A stretch of 62,280 nt of DNA from Lachnospiraceae bacterium (GCA_017482205.1 JAFUNK010000009.1:1-62280); one strand, 5' to 3'; shown: positions 25,704-35,053, counted from the stretch's first letter. Notes: generated by a model not told the origin, from the sequence alone. Made by a program: numbers and translations.

Positions 25704-26897
25704 ATGAAAATAAGTCAAAGTAATGTTGCCATGGCGGCAACAAGAGAAGCGTCCCAAACGTATGTTACACAGAGAACGGTGAGCGGACAGGTGTGGACTA
25801 CGGATGGGGGACAGGCAGAAGTGGTAAGTATGAATGCGGCCGGATGGTCAGAACAATCGGCATCTTTGGAGCTTTCTGCCGCACAAAAGGAAGCAGCAAA
25901 GGTATTGGAAAAGAACGAAAACCAAAATAAGCAGATGTCCGCTGATACTAAAAGATTGGCCCGCCAGGTAGAAAGAATGACAGGCAAGCCCGCAGAAGCA
26001 ACACCCGGTGAAACGGAAGAAGATTTTAAGATTAAAATGCTTCGCAGGCTGTTGGAGTCTTTGCGGGCGATGCAGGAGGGGCGAAAGCCGGATTATGAAA
26101 AGCTGGAAAAGATGGAGAGAAAGAGTGTAAGTCTTAGTGCACAAAGAAACAAAAGCTTTTCGTTTTCACTTGCGGCAGTCGGCGTACAGGCAGGTAGCGG
26201 AACAGCTGTAACCGTAGGCGGAAGCGGTCATTGGGAAGAAAAAGTGAGTGTATCCAGTATTTTTACTGACAAAGAAGTAACTACTTTTTCTACCGTAGGA
26301 CAGGTGCAGACGGAGGACGGACGTTGTATAGACTTTAACTTAAATCTGGAAATGTCCAGAGAGTTTACCAGAGCAGTCGGTATGGAATATACCCGTAAAA
26401 CTTTTTGTGTAGATCCGTTGGTAATTAACCTTTCCGGTAATCCGGCATCTTTTTCAGACCAGACCTTTTTCTTTGATTTGGATGCGGATGGTACGGAAGA
26501 AGAAATTGCAAGTCTTTCTGCGGGAAGCGGTTTCCTGGCACTGGACAAAAATGATGACGGCATTATAAATAACGGCAAAGAGTTGTTTGGACCTCAGAGC
26601 GGAGACGGTTTTGCTGATTTGGCTGCTTATGATGAAGACAGTAACGGCTGGATTGATGAAAGTGACAGTGTGTTCAAGGATTTAAAGATATGGACGAAGG
26701 ATGAAAATGGAGGAAACAGGCTGATTGCCATAGGTAAAGCCGGTGTGGGAGCTATTTATCTGGGACATACAGCGACGGAATTTTCTCTTAACAAAGAAAT
26801 AACCAATGAGACGCAGGGAATTGTACGAAGCACAGGTATCTTCTTGAAAGAAAGCGGAGAAACTGGTACAATACAGCATGTAGACTTGATTGTCTGA
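25704..26897 (+). CDS. Hypothetical protein with EF-hand/dockerin-like calcium loops
   Basis: A 397-residue protein without a recognised whole-length family. The N-terminus (MKISQSNVAMAATREASQ) has no signal peptide. Residues about 80-150 are helical and charged. Residues about 250-320 hold three acidic loops of calcium-binding type: DLDADGTEEE, DKNDDGIINNGKE and DEDSNGWIDESD. The ATG at 25704 follows AGGAGG; an upstream GTG at 25638 lies inside the leader hairpins and is rejected. The sigma-28-like and CsrA-like leader suggests a flagellar-regulon or surface protein exported without a Sec signal, which is a hypothesis. Confidence 0.75.
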   Translation: MKISQSNVAMAATREASQTYVTQRTVSGQVWTTDGGQAEVVSMNAAGWSEQSASLELSAAQKEAAKVLEKNENQNKQMSADTKRLARQVERMTGKPAEATPGETEEDFKIKMLRRLLESLRAMQEGRKPDYEKLEKMERKSVSLSAQRNKSFSFSLAAVGVQAGSGTAVTVGGSGHWEEKVSVSSIFTDKEVTTFSTVGQVQTEDGRCIDFNLNLEMSREFTRAVGMEYTRKTFCVDPLVINLSGNPASFSDQTFFFDLDADGTEEEIASLSAGSGFLALDKNDDGIINNGKELFGPQSGDGFADLAAYDEDSNGWIDESDSVFKDLKIWTKDENGGNRLIAIGKAGVGAIYLGHTATEFSLNKEITNETQGIVRSTGIFLKESGETGTIQHVDLIV

Positions 26898-26970
26898 TTA
26901 AGAGAATAAATACTTTCAAGGTGAATGGCGGAATATTTTGAGTTGTTCACATGAAACAAAGGAGCATTAC

Positions 26971-27954
26971 ATGAAACTTTTTGTATATAGTCTCAGAGAA
27001 TTTGATGAAAAACAATATTTTGATTACTGGTGTGAGAGCTGTGGGGTAACCTACAGCTCCACCACTGAGGCACCAAAACCTCACAATCTGCATTTGGCAG
27101 AGGGTTATGATGCCATAAGTATTATTACGACACCGATGGATGCAGATATGCTGGCTGTTTTGAAAAAAGGCGGTGTAAAGTGTGTATCCACCAGAACCGT
27201 AGGATATGACCATGTGGATATCAAAGCGGCAGAAGAATTAGGCATGACAGTCTGCAATGCACCTTATCCGCCCAATAGCGTGGCAAATTATGCCATTATG
27301 CTGATGTTAATGTGTTGCAGAAGAGTGACGCATATTTTGAAACGCAGTGAATTGCAGGATTACACCTTAAACGGCAAAATTGGAATGGAACTTTCTAATT
27401 GTACGGTTGGTATTATCGGTACGGGAAAAATCGGACGTACCGTGATAGAGCATCTGAAAGGTTTTGGCTGCCGTATACTGGCACATGATTTATATCAGCA
27501 GAAAGAAGTGGAGGAACTGGCAGAGTATACGGACCTTCACACTATATACAGGGAGTGTGATATTATATCCCTGCATATGCCATCTACGGAAGAGAACTTC
27601 CACATGATAAACGAAGAGGCATTGTCGGAGATGAAAGACGGTGTAATTTTGATTAATACTGCCAGAGGCAGCCTGATAGATTCTGCGGCAATGATTGCCG
27701 GACTGGAAAACGGTAAAATTGGTGCTGCTGGTTTGGACGTAATTGAAGACGAACTGTCCTTATACTATTACAATTTTTGTGGAAAGCCCATGGACAATCA
27801 TGAATTGGCACTGCTACGCTCTTATCCCAATGTTATCGTAACGCCCCACACGGCTTTTTACACCGTAGAAGCGGTGGAGCATATGGTAAAAAACAGTATT
27901 GCCGGTTGCCTGCATGCTTTGAACGGGGAAGAAAATCCTTTTAAAGTGGTGTAG
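26971..27954 (+). CDS. D-2-hydroxyacid dehydrogenase (D-lactate dehydrogenase-like)
   Basis: A 327-residue NAD-dependent dehydrogenase that interconverts 2-oxoacids and D-2-hydroxyacids. The Rossmann motif is VGIIGTGKIGRTVIEHL (about 146-162). Catalytic positions appear as INTARGSLID (Arg, about 229), GLDVIEDE (Glu) and VTPHTAFYT (His, about 290). VSTRTVGYDHVDIKAAEELG is typical of fermentative D-LDH and hydroxyisocaproate dehydrogenases. The ATG at 26971 is preceded by AAAGGAG; an earlier frame start is unsupported. Confidence 0.92.
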   Translation: MKLFVYSLREFDEKQYFDYWCESCGVTYSSTTEAPKPHNLHLAEGYDAISIITTPMDADMLAVLKKGGVKCVSTRTVGYDHVDIKAAEELGMTVCNAPYPPNSVANYAIMLMLMCCRRVTHILKRSELQDYTLNGKIGMELSNCTVGIIGTGKIGRTVIEHLKGFGCRILAHDLYQQKEVEELAEYTDLHTIYRECDIISLHMPSTEENFHMINEEALSEMKDGVILINTARGSLIDSAAMIAGLENGKIGAAGLDVIEDELSLYYYNFCGKPMDNHELALLRSYPNVIVTPHTAFYTVEAVEHMVKNSIAGCLHALNGEENPFKVV

Positions 27955-28070
27955 TTAAAGGTGTGGGGAGAAAATAGCACAGAAGTATGATTTTTCTGAA
28001 CAAGCAGCATGGGAACGTGTGGAAAAGTATTGGTATTAGGAATTTAAAATAATAAAAATGTAAAATGCAC

Positions 28071-28126
28071 TTGACATAAAAAGTAAAGCATACTATACTT
28101 CTTACGTAGGTAAAGTTTGCTTTACT
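28071..28126 (+). promoter_or_regulatory. Promoter and operator of the XRE operon
   Basis: TTGACA (28071-28076), 17 nt and TATACT (28094-28099) form an excellent promoter. The inverted repeat AGTAAAGC (28082-28089) / GCTTTACT (28119-28126) brackets the -10 box and is a good candidate for autoregulation by the XRE repressor. Confidence 0.65.
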
Positions 28127-28174
28127 TTTGTTCTTGAATAGACAGGCTTTTGTTTTAAAGAGAGGAGGGACTGG

Positions 28175-28384
28175 ATGCAGACCAGAATACAGGAACTGCG
28201 CAAGGAGCGGAAGATTACCCAAAGCGAGTTGGCGGATGCTGTAAATGTGTCGCGCCAGACTATTATCTCACTGGAAAACGGCAGGTATAATGCTTCGCTT
28301 GTATTAGCACACAAGATTGCACAGTTCTTTGAAGTGGGGATTGAAGATATTTTTATTTTCGACGAGGAGGATGAAAATTTATGA
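28175..28384 (+). CDS. Small XRE/Cro-CI family regulator
   Basis: A 69-residue protein consisting of one helix-turn-helix: IQELRKERKITQSELADAV, SRQTIISLENGRYNASLVLA, then FFEVGIEDIF. This compact YozG-like type often controls a neighbouring membrane protein and exporter. AGAGGAGG lies before the ATG. Its stop overlaps the next start (ATGA). Confidence 0.93.
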   Translation: MQTRIQELRKERKITQSELADAVNVSRQTIISLENGRYNASLVLAHKIAQFFEVGIEDIFIFDEEDENL

Positions 28385-28860
28385 AAGGCTTGTTTTGTGG
28401 GGGATGTAAGGCGAGAAACAATGAAGAATACCGCATAGTATTGAAAAAACGACAAAAGAAAATGTTGATACTGCTAGCTGTCGGATTGTTGACGGTAGGG
28501 CTGGGTATCCTTTACATATGGAAATGCGGTTTTGAAGACAGTTATTCGTTGGGATTTGTGTTCGGCTTCGGAACAGGTCTGGCATTGGGAGCACTCATTG
28601 CAATGGTGAAAATCAGCAGAACATTGCGGGATGAAGAGAAAGTGAAAGCAGCGAGGTTACGGGAAACGGACGAAAGAGAATTGGAAGTAGATAATCAGGC
28701 GTTGAGGCTTACTGCTAAAATTATGTTGGCGGCGCTTTACGTATTATTGATTATCGGCGGTCTTTTTTTGCCGGAGATAATGACAGTGTGTTGTTTATTG
28801 ATTGGTGTTTTCCTGCTCAGTTACGAAATTGCAAAAAAATATTATGCAAAGCGGATGTAG
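28381..28860 (+). CDS. Hypothetical membrane protein
   Basis: A 159-residue protein with four hydrophobic segments in two pairs (about residues 29-46, 57-78, 114-130 and 133-150) separated by a charged loop (about 80-110). The N-terminus is Cys-rich (CGGCKAR). It is coupled to the XRE regulator by a 4-nt overlap and is followed after 44 nt by an ABC exporter, an arrangement common in Firmicutes. No function can be assigned. Confidence 0.75.
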   Translation: MKGLFCGGCKARNNEEYRIVLKKRQKKMLILLAVGLLTVGLGILYIWKCGFEDSYSLGFVFGFGTGLALGALIAMVKISRTLRDEEKVKAARLRETDERELEVDNQALRLTAKIMLAALYVLLIIGGLFLPEIMTVCCLLIGVFLLSYEIAKKYYAKRM

Positions 28861-28904
28861 CGGCAGAGGAAATAGAACTGTAAAACAGTGGAAAGGGAAA
28901 AGGA

Positions 28905-29681
28905 ATGGAAGAAATTTTAAAAGTGCAGGGTTTGAAGAAAACCTTCAAACTCTCAGCGAAACAGCAAAAAATTGAAAAGACAAACGAAAAAGTCAAAGTG
29001 GCAGTAAATGATTTGTCCTTTACTGCATACAGAGGGGAAGTTTTCGGTTTGTTAGGACCTAACGGTGCCGGAAAAACAACTACGCTTCGTATGCTGGCAA
29101 CCTTGATTAAGCCTGATGAAGGCGAAGCAGTGCTGGATGGTGCGAGTGTAACAAAAGAACCGGAAGTCGTGCGTAGTAAGATTGGATTTTTAACCAGTGA
29201 ATTAAAGCTGGAAGAGTTTTTTACACCGAATTATCTGTTTGACTTTTTTGCAGATTTACATGGTGTGCCTGCGGAAGAAAAGATTGCCCGTAAGAAAGAG
29301 TTATTTGAACGCTTTGGTATTGACCAGTTTGCAGAAGTAAAGGTGGGAAATCTTTCTACAGGTATGAAGCAGAAGGTATCTTTGGTTATTTCCATGGTAC
29401 ATAATCCTGACATTATCATTTTTGATGAACCTACCAATGGATTGGATGTTTTAACTGCAAAGGTAGTGACCGACTTTTTGGTGGATTTAAAGGAACAGGG
29501 TAAAACCATTATTGTTTCTACCCATATTTTCAGCCTTATTGAAAAAATCTGTGACCGTGTAGGTATTATTGTAAACGGCAGTATGGTGGTTTGTGATTCC
29601 TTAGAAACTATCTGCGCGGGAAAGAGTCTGGAGGACAGATTCTTTGAAATCTATGAAGAAAAGGTGGGTAGCATCGCATGA
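28905..29681 (+). CDS. ABC transporter ATP-binding protein (NatA-like)
   Basis: A 258-residue ATPase. Walker A is GPNGAGKTTTLRML (about 51-64), the signature is LSTGMKQKVSL (about 148) and Walker B is IIIFDEPTNGLD (about 168-179), followed by the switch His in STHIFS. An unusual Lys-rich insertion (residues about 15-35) lies before Walker A. It pairs with the permease that overlaps its stop by 4 nt. NatAB pumps export Na+; the substrate here is not proven. Confidence 0.93.
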   Translation: MEEILKVQGLKKTFKLSAKQQKIEKTNEKVKVAVNDLSFTAYRGEVFGLLGPNGAGKTTTLRMLATLIKPDEGEAVLDGASVTKEPEVVRSKIGFLTSELKLEEFFTPNYLFDFFADLHGVPAEEKIARKKELFERFGIDQFAEVKVGNLSTGMKQKVSLVISMVHNPDIIIFDEPTNGLDVLTAKVVTDFLVDLKEQGKTIIVSTHIFSLIEKICDRVGIIVNGSMVVCDSLETICAGKSLEDRFFEIYEEKVGSIA

Positions 29682-30850
29682 AAAAAGATATGTTGACAAT
29701 TATAAAAAAGGAATTTTCAAGATTTTTCGGTGATAAAAGATTGTTTTTCACCACTGTGTTAATGCCCGGTCTGCTTATTTATTGTATCTATACCTTTATG
29801 GGTGAAGGTATGATGAAGGAATTTGAGACAGATGATGCATATGTAGCAAAGGCGTATGTACAGAATATGCCGGAAGAATTTGCACCGGTATTTGAGGAAA
29901 TGTCTGCGGAATGGACTGAGGTTTCAGCTTCTGAAACTGATGGTATCAAGGAAAAACTGAGTAATAAAGAAGCAGACGTGCTGGTTGTTTTCCCGGAAGC
30001 ATTTGTAAGTACTGTGGCTTCTTATGATGTAACTGCCGGCGGAACTGCCCCCAATGTGGAAATTTACTACAACTCTACGGAGTCCGAGTCCACCAAAATG
30101 TATAGCATGATTGCAGGTGTGTTGGATTCTTATGAGGCCTCCATGTCAAACAAGTTTGATGTAAATGCAGGGGAAACTGCTTATGACATGGCATCTGAAA
30201 AGGATGTTACAGGACAGATATTTGCTATGCTTTTACCCATGCTTTTGATGACATTCCTGTTCAGCGGATGTATGTCTGTGGCACCGGAATCCATTGCGGG
30301 TGAAAAAGAAAGAGGAACGATTGCAACTCTGTTGGTAACCCCTATGAAGAGAAGTGCACTGGCACTTGGAAAGATTATCAGCTTAAGCTGTATCGCGTTG
30401 TTATCCGGTGCTTCCAGCTTTTTGGGAACTATGTTGTCCCTGCCCAACCTGACCGGCGGCGAAGTGGATACTTCCGTTTATACTGTAACAGATTATGCAT
30501 TGCTGTTAGGTATCATTCTGAGTACGGTACTGGTGTTGGTCGCATTGATTTCCATTATTTCTGCCTTTGCAAAGAGCATTAAGGAAGCCTCTACTGCTGT
30601 TTCGCCTTTGATGGTTCTTGTAATGGTAATCAGCCTGACTCCTATGTTTGGCGGTGATGCGGAAAAGAGCCTCGGTATGTTCTTTGTACCTTTGTATAAT
30701 AGCGTACAGTGTATGCACGGTGTATTCGCCTTTACATATGAGCCTATGCAGATGGTAGTAACCATAATTGTAAATGTGGTGACCGCTGGTGTGCTGGCGT
30801 GGGGATTGACCAGATTGTTTAACAGTGAAAAGGTTATGTTCTCTAAATAG
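29678..30850 (+). CDS. ABC transporter permease (ABC-2/NatB-like)
   Basis: A 390-residue membrane protein with one N-terminal helix (about 22-42), a large extracytoplasmic domain (about 45-175) and about five helices in the C-terminal half, including APESIAGEKERGTIATLLVTP, typical of ABC-2 permeases (split here as APESIAGEKERG and TIATLLVTP). It forms the exporter with the preceding ATPase. Confidence 0.9.
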   Translation: MKKDMLTIIKKEFSRFFGDKRLFFTTVLMPGLLIYCIYTFMGEGMMKEFETDDAYVAKAYVQNMPEEFAPVFEEMSAEWTEVSASETDGIKEKLSNKEADVLVVFPEAFVSTVASYDVTAGGTAPNVEIYYNSTESESTKMYSMIAGVLDSYEASMSNKFDVNAGETAYDMASEKDVTGQIFAMLLPMLLMTFLFSGCMSVAPESIAGEKERGTIATLLVTPMKRSALALGKIISLSCIALLSGASSFLGTMLSLPNLTGGEVDTSVYTVTDYALLLGIILSTVLVLVALISIISAFAKSIKEASTAVSPLMVLVMVISLTPMFGGDAEKSLGMFFVPLYNSVQCMHGVFAFTYEPMQMVVTIIVNVVTAGVLAWGLTRLFNSEKVMFSK

Positions 30851-30851
30851 T

Positions 30852-30880
30852 TTGACAAGACCGGTAAATTGTGCTACCCT
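30852..30880 (+). promoter_or_regulatory. Promoter of the T-box/metG transcript
   Basis: TTGACA (30852-30857), 17 nt and TACCCT (30875-30880), immediately after the permease stop. Transcription would start near 30887, at the beginning of the T-box leader. Confidence 0.7.
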
Positions 30881-30887
30881 AAATCAA

Positions 30888-31259
30888 ATAGGAAAAGCAG
30901 TGACGAAGAGAGTATCTTTGGAAATGTTTTACAGAGAATCTTCCGGGGTGGACGATAGGATTGTCTGCAAATGCTGAGAGGAAGAGAACAGGAACAGAGA
31001 GAACATGGCTTCTGAGCAGTGCACCGAACCGATAGTGACACGAGCGTCAGATGAATGCCTTGCAGACTGCAAACAGGCATCACGACTAATGCACAATCAT
31101 AACATCGGTAAGGCTGCAACAGGTCCGCCTGTTATAGCGGGAGAGTGCTAATAGGCACTTGGTAAGGTACTTTTCGCGAGGAAAGTATGAAGAGAAGTGG
31201 TAACACGGGTTTATAGCCCGTCTTCTTGTACAGAATAGTATGGGAAGACGGGCTTTTTT
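30888..31259 (+). promoter_or_regulatory. T-box leader (tRNA-Met sensing) of metG
   Basis: The 370-nt leader has the T-box layout: a long stem I region, a candidate Met specifier ATG at 31005-31007 in the context GAGAACATGG, and an antiterminator T-box GAAGTGGTAACACG (31194-31207) whose UGGU would pair with the ACCA end of tRNA-Met. The terminator arms AGCCCGTCTTC (31215-31225) and GAAGACGGGCT (31244-31254) run into T's. Uncharged tRNA-Met would stabilise the antiterminator and switch metG on. The specifier is assigned partly from the downstream gene. Confidence 0.88.
31215..31259 (+). terminator. T-box regulated terminator
   Basis: AGCCCGTCTTC pairs with GAAGACGGGCT over 11 bp and is followed by six T's. 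The left arm overlaps the 3' side of the antiterminator. Confidence 0.9.
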
Positions 31260-31276
31260 GTATGAGAAGGTCAACT

Positions 31277-31426
31277 GTTCTGCAAATGTATGTTTTTTGC
31301 CAGACTGCTTATGCCAAGCATTCCGATGAGCCTGAAAGCAAAATCATGTTCAGCAATGGCTTCCATGATTTTTAGTCTCATCTCCATGGCATAAAAGGTC
31401 AGGCAGAAAACATACATTTGCAGAAC
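31277..31426. repeat. 150-bp fold-back (MITE-like) element in the metG leader
   Basis: The outer 25 bp (31277-31301 and 31402-31426, starting GTTCTGCAAATGTATG) are inverted repeats with a single mismatch. The inner sequence also pairs imperfectly (GATGAG ... CTCATC and AAAATCATG ... CATGATTTT), so nearly the whole element folds on itself. It lies between the T-box terminator and the metG start. No transposase is present, so mobility is inference. Confidence 0.7.
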
Positions 31427-31476
31427 TGCCGAAATTCCCATACAAAACAGACAATAACAGAAAGGAATAAGAAAAG

Positions 31477-33453
31477 ATGAACAAGAACAAATATTACATT
31501 ACAACAGCGATTGCTTACACTTCCGGTAAGCCCCATATCGGTAACAATTATGAAATCGTGTTAGCGGACAGTATTGCGCGTTTTAAGAGAGCACAGGGTT
31601 ATGATGTGTTCTTTCAGACCGGTACTGATGAGCACGGTCAGAAAATTGAGTTAAAGGCAGAAGAAGCAGGTGTAACTCCCAAGGAATTCGTAGACAATGT
31701 TGCAGGTATTATCAAAGGCCTGTGCGACCGTTTAAACATTTCTTATGACAAATTTATCCGTACCACAGATGAGTACCATGAGAAACAGGTACAGAAAATG
31801 TTTAAGAAGTTTTATGACCAGGGCGACATTTATAAAGGGGCATACGAAGGCATGTACTGTACCCCTTGTGAATCCTTCTGGACAGAGTCCCAGTTAGTAG
31901 AAGGCAAGTGCCCGGACTGTGGCAGAGACGTAAAGCCTGCAAAGGAAGAGGCATATTTCTTTAAGATGAGCAAATATGCGGACAGACTGATTGACCATAT
32001 CAATACCCATCCTGAGTTTATACAGCCGGTATCCCGTAAGAACGAGATGATGAATAACTTCTTATTGCCCGGTTTGCAGGATTTGTGCGTATCCAGAACC
32101 TCTTTTAAGTGGGGGATTCCTGTAGATTTTGATGACAGACATGTGGTTTATGTATGGCTGGACGCACTGACCAACTACATTACCGGTATCGGCTATGATG
32201 CAGAGGGTAACAGCACGGAACAGTATAAGAAACTCTGGCCTGCTGATTTACATCTGATTGGTAAGGATATTGTACGTTTCCATACGATTTACTGGCCCAT
32301 TTTCCTGATGGCACTGGGCGAAGAATTACCTAAGCAGGTGTTTGGTCATCCCTGGTTAATGATGAACAATGACAAGATGAGCAAATCCAAGGGTAACGTG
32401 ATTTATGCGGATGACCTTGTAGAATACTTTGGTGTAGATGCTGTTCGTTATTATGTGTTGCATGAAATGCCTTATGAAAATGACGGTAACGCTACATGGG
32501 AGCTGATTGCAGAACGTTCCAATTCCGAACTGGCAAATGTTTTGGGTAACCTTGTAAACAGAACCATTTCCATGAGTAACAAGTACTTTGGCGGTGTGGT
32601 AGCAGACAAGGGGGCAGCGGATGCGGCTATCGACGAAGATTTGAAGTCTATGGTAACCGGCACTTATGCAAAAGTGGCTGAAAAGATGGAAACTTTACGT
32701 GTGGCAGACGCACTGACCGAAATTTTTGGTATTTTCAAGAGACTGAATAAATATATTGACGAGACAGAGCCTTGGGTACTGGCAAAGGACGAAGCAAAGG
32801 CAGATCGCCTTTCTACCGTACTGTACAATCTGGTGGAAGGTATTGTAATCGGAGCTTCCTTATTGGCACCTTTCATGCCTGAAACTGCAGAAAAGATTGT
32901 AGCACAGTTAAATACTAACTTAAGAGACTTTACGGAACTGGAGAAATTCGGTCTGTACGAAAACGGTGCAAAAGTTACCGACAAGCCGGAAATTCTTTTC
33001 GCACGTCTGGATATGAAAGAAGTAGCTGAAAAAGAAGAAGCACTGCGTCTTGCCATGATTGCAGAAGCAAATGCCGGTGCAGCACCTGAAGAAAAAGAGG
33101 AAGCAGTGATTGATATCGAAGCAAAACCGGAAATTTCTTACGATGATTTTGCGGCAATGCAGTTTCAGGTAGGAGAAATTATTGCCTGCGAAGCAGTGCC
33201 GAAATCTAAGAAACTGCTTTGTTCCCAGGTTAAAATCGGTAGTCAGGTGAAACAGATTGTATCCGGTATCAAGGCATATTACAGCCCGGAAGAAATGGTA
33301 GGCAAAAAGGTAATGGTACTTGTGAACTTAAAGCCTGCGAAGTTGGCAGGCGTAATGTCGGAAGGTATGATTTTATGTGCAGAAGATGCGGAAGGCAATC
33401 TGGCATTGATGACGCCTGAAAAGAAAATGCCTGCAGGTGCGGAAATCTGCTAG
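31477..33453 (+). CDS. metG: Methionyl-tRNA synthetase
   Basis: A 658-residue class I synthetase. It has the HIGH-like motif SGKPHIGNNYE (about 13-23), a zinc knuckle (CTPCESFW and CPDCGRDV, about 128-150), KMSKSKGN (about 304-311) and an anticodon-binding helical domain. Residues about 550-658 form a fused OB-fold tRNA-binding domain (FQVGEIIACEAVPKSKKLL, VSGIKAYYSPEEMVG) that dimerises the enzyme. Regulated by the T-box upstream. AGAAAGGAATAAG precedes the ATG. Confidence 0.98.
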   Translation: MNKNKYYITTAIAYTSGKPHIGNNYEIVLADSIARFKRAQGYDVFFQTGTDEHGQKIELKAEEAGVTPKEFVDNVAGIIKGLCDRLNISYDKFIRTTDEYHEKQVQKMFKKFYDQGDIYKGAYEGMYCTPCESFWTESQLVEGKCPDCGRDVKPAKEEAYFFKMSKYADRLIDHINTHPEFIQPVSRKNEMMNNFLLPGLQDLCVSRTSFKWGIPVDFDDRHVVYVWLDALTNYITGIGYDAEGNSTEQYKKLWPADLHLIGKDIVRFHTIYWPIFLMALGEELPKQVFGHPWLMMNNDKMSKSKGNVIYADDLVEYFGVDAVRYYVLHEMPYENDGNATWELIAERSNSELANVLGNLVNRTISMSNKYFGGVVADKGAADAAIDEDLKSMVTGTYAKVAEKMETLRVADALTEIFGIFKRLNKYIDETEPWVLAKDEAKADRLSTVLYNLVEGIVIGASLLAPFMPETAEKIVAQLNTNLRDFTELEKFGLYENGAKVTDKPEILFARLDMKEVAEKEEALRLAMIAEANAGAAPEEKEEAVIDIEAKPEISYDDFAAMQFQVGEIIACEAVPKSKKLLCSQVKIGSQVKQIVSGIKAYYSPEEMVGKKVMVLVNLKPAKLAGVMSEGMILCAEDAEGNLALMTPEKKMPAGAEIC

Positions 33454-33522
33454 AAAACAAAAAGGACCTGTATAGGGAATGTATCCACTGAGGAGAAAGC
33501 AGATTGAGAAAGGCGTGGAGTT

Positions 33523-34464
33523 ATGAAAAAAGAAGAATTTTACTTTGATTCCAGAGACAATGTTTCTAAAATACATGCAGTCAGATGGACTCCGGAAAGC
33601 GGCAACGTGGTGGCAATCGTGCAGATTGTGCACGGTATGGCCGAGTATGTAGAGCGATATGAAGAGTTTGCACAGTTTTTGACAGAAAGAAATATTGTGG
33701 TAACAGGTGAAGATCATTTGGGACATGGTAAGAGTGTGCCGGAAGGCGGCATACAAGGATATTTTTGTGAACAGGACCCGGCTACAGTAGTAGTCCGGGA
33801 TGTTCACCGATTGAAAAAGATGACACAGGAGCTGTATCCCGGGGTGCCTTATTTTATTTTGGGTCATAGTATGGGGTCATTTATTCTGCGTAATTATATG
33901 TGTCGGTATGGTTCGGGGATTGACGGTGCGCTGATTCTGGGCAGTGGAGTACAGCCGGGAAGTGCACTGGCATTGTCTAAAGTTATGGTAGGTTTGGGAA
34001 AAATTTTTAGAGGGTCCCGTAAAGAGGCACGCCTGATTGATAAAATTGCATTTGGAAATTATAATCAGTGGGTGGAAAATCCCAGGACTGCCGTGGATTG
34101 GCTTACAAGGGATGAAAAGAAGGTCACAGAGTATATTGCAGATAAGGACTGCGGTTTTATTTTTACAGTCAATGGATTTAAGACACTCTTTACTTTGATT
34201 GCCGGTGCACAGAAAAAGAAGAATTTGCAAAAAACACCCAAAACACTACCTGTTTATATTGCGTCGGGCGAAGAAGATCCTGTTGGTGATTGCGCAAAAG
34301 GGGTAGAAAAAGTTTATCATCTGTTAAAAGATGTGGGAATGGAGGATGTGACCTTCAAATTGTATGACAGTGCAAGACATGAACTGTTGAATGAAATCAA
34401 CCGAAAAGAGGTTATGCAAGATATTGAAAACTGGTTGATAAAGTACCTTGCCATTCGGCACTAA
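33523..34464 (+). CDS. Alpha/beta hydrolase (monoacylglycerol lipase-like)
   Basis: A 313-residue serine hydrolase of the Hydrolase_4 type. Visible are VQIVHGMAEYVERYEEFA (oxyanion side), the nucleophile elbow LGHSMGSFI (about 112-120), an Asp in SGEEDPVGD (about 250) and a His in DSARHELLNE (about 286). It has no signal peptide. The substrate is probably a lipid or other ester. Confidence 0.9.
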   Translation: MKKEEFYFDSRDNVSKIHAVRWTPESGNVVAIVQIVHGMAEYVERYEEFAQFLTERNIVVTGEDHLGHGKSVPEGGIQGYFCEQDPATVVVRDVHRLKKMTQELYPGVPYFILGHSMGSFILRNYMCRYGSGIDGALILGSGVQPGSALALSKVMVGLGKIFRGSRKEARLIDKIAFGNYNQWVENPRTAVDWLTRDEKKVTEYIADKDCGFIFTVNGFKTLFTLIAGAQKKKNLQKTPKTLPVYIASGEEDPVGDCAKGVEKVYHLLKDVGMEDVTFKLYDSARHELLNEINRKEVMQDIENWLIKYLAIRH

Positions 34465-34527
34465 ATTTGGTATTATTATAAATAATATGGTTGAACAAAG
34501 GAAGAACTGCCGTTAGAGGGGATAACT

Positions 34528-35010
34528 ATGAATATATGGAAGAAGTTTCCGTATGAGATACGTTGGGCAGAGGAAAAAGATTGGCTGGCGACCATGAATA
34601 TGGTTTGGCGGACTTTTTTGCGTTTCGAAGCAGAGGATTACACGGCGGAAGGTATTGCCAATTTTAAGGATTTTATTACGGATGAACGATTATATCAAAT
34701 GTTTGTAAATGGTACCTATCTGATGCTGGTAGCTCTTGACGGCGAGAAAATAATAGGTCAGATATCCGTGCGTAACGGTAATCATATCTCCTTACTTTTT
34801 GTGGATGAAGAATACCACAGAAAGGGAATCGGAAGAGAACTGATAAAAAGTATGGCAGAGTTTTTGAAAAAGGAACGGCATCAGCTTTTTGTAACAGTTC
34901 AGGCAGCACCCTATGCGGTAGGTTTTTATCGCAGGATGGGGTTTCGGGCAAGTTCACCTGAAGAGGAATATTCGGGTATCCGGGTCACCTCCATGGAAAA
35001 ATTTTTATAA
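34528..35010 (+). CDS. GNAT family N-acetyltransferase
   Basis: A 160-residue acetyltransferase. The core is HISLLFVDEEYHRKGIGREL with the acetyl-CoA loop (about residues 90-110) and then APYAVGFYRRMGFRASSPEE. GAGGGGATAACT precedes the ATG. The acceptor is unknown. Confidence 0.9.
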   Translation: MNIWKKFPYEIRWAEEKDWLATMNMVWRTFLRFEAEDYTAEGIANFKDFITDERLYQMFVNGTYLMLVALDGEKIIGQISVRNGNHISLLFVDEEYHRKGIGRELIKSMAEFLKKERHQLFVTVQAAPYAVGFYRRMGFRASSPEEEYSGIRVTSMEKFL

Positions 35011-35053
35011 GGGCGGGACAGAATTATAAAAAGATGAAACGGAAGGTGTTTAC

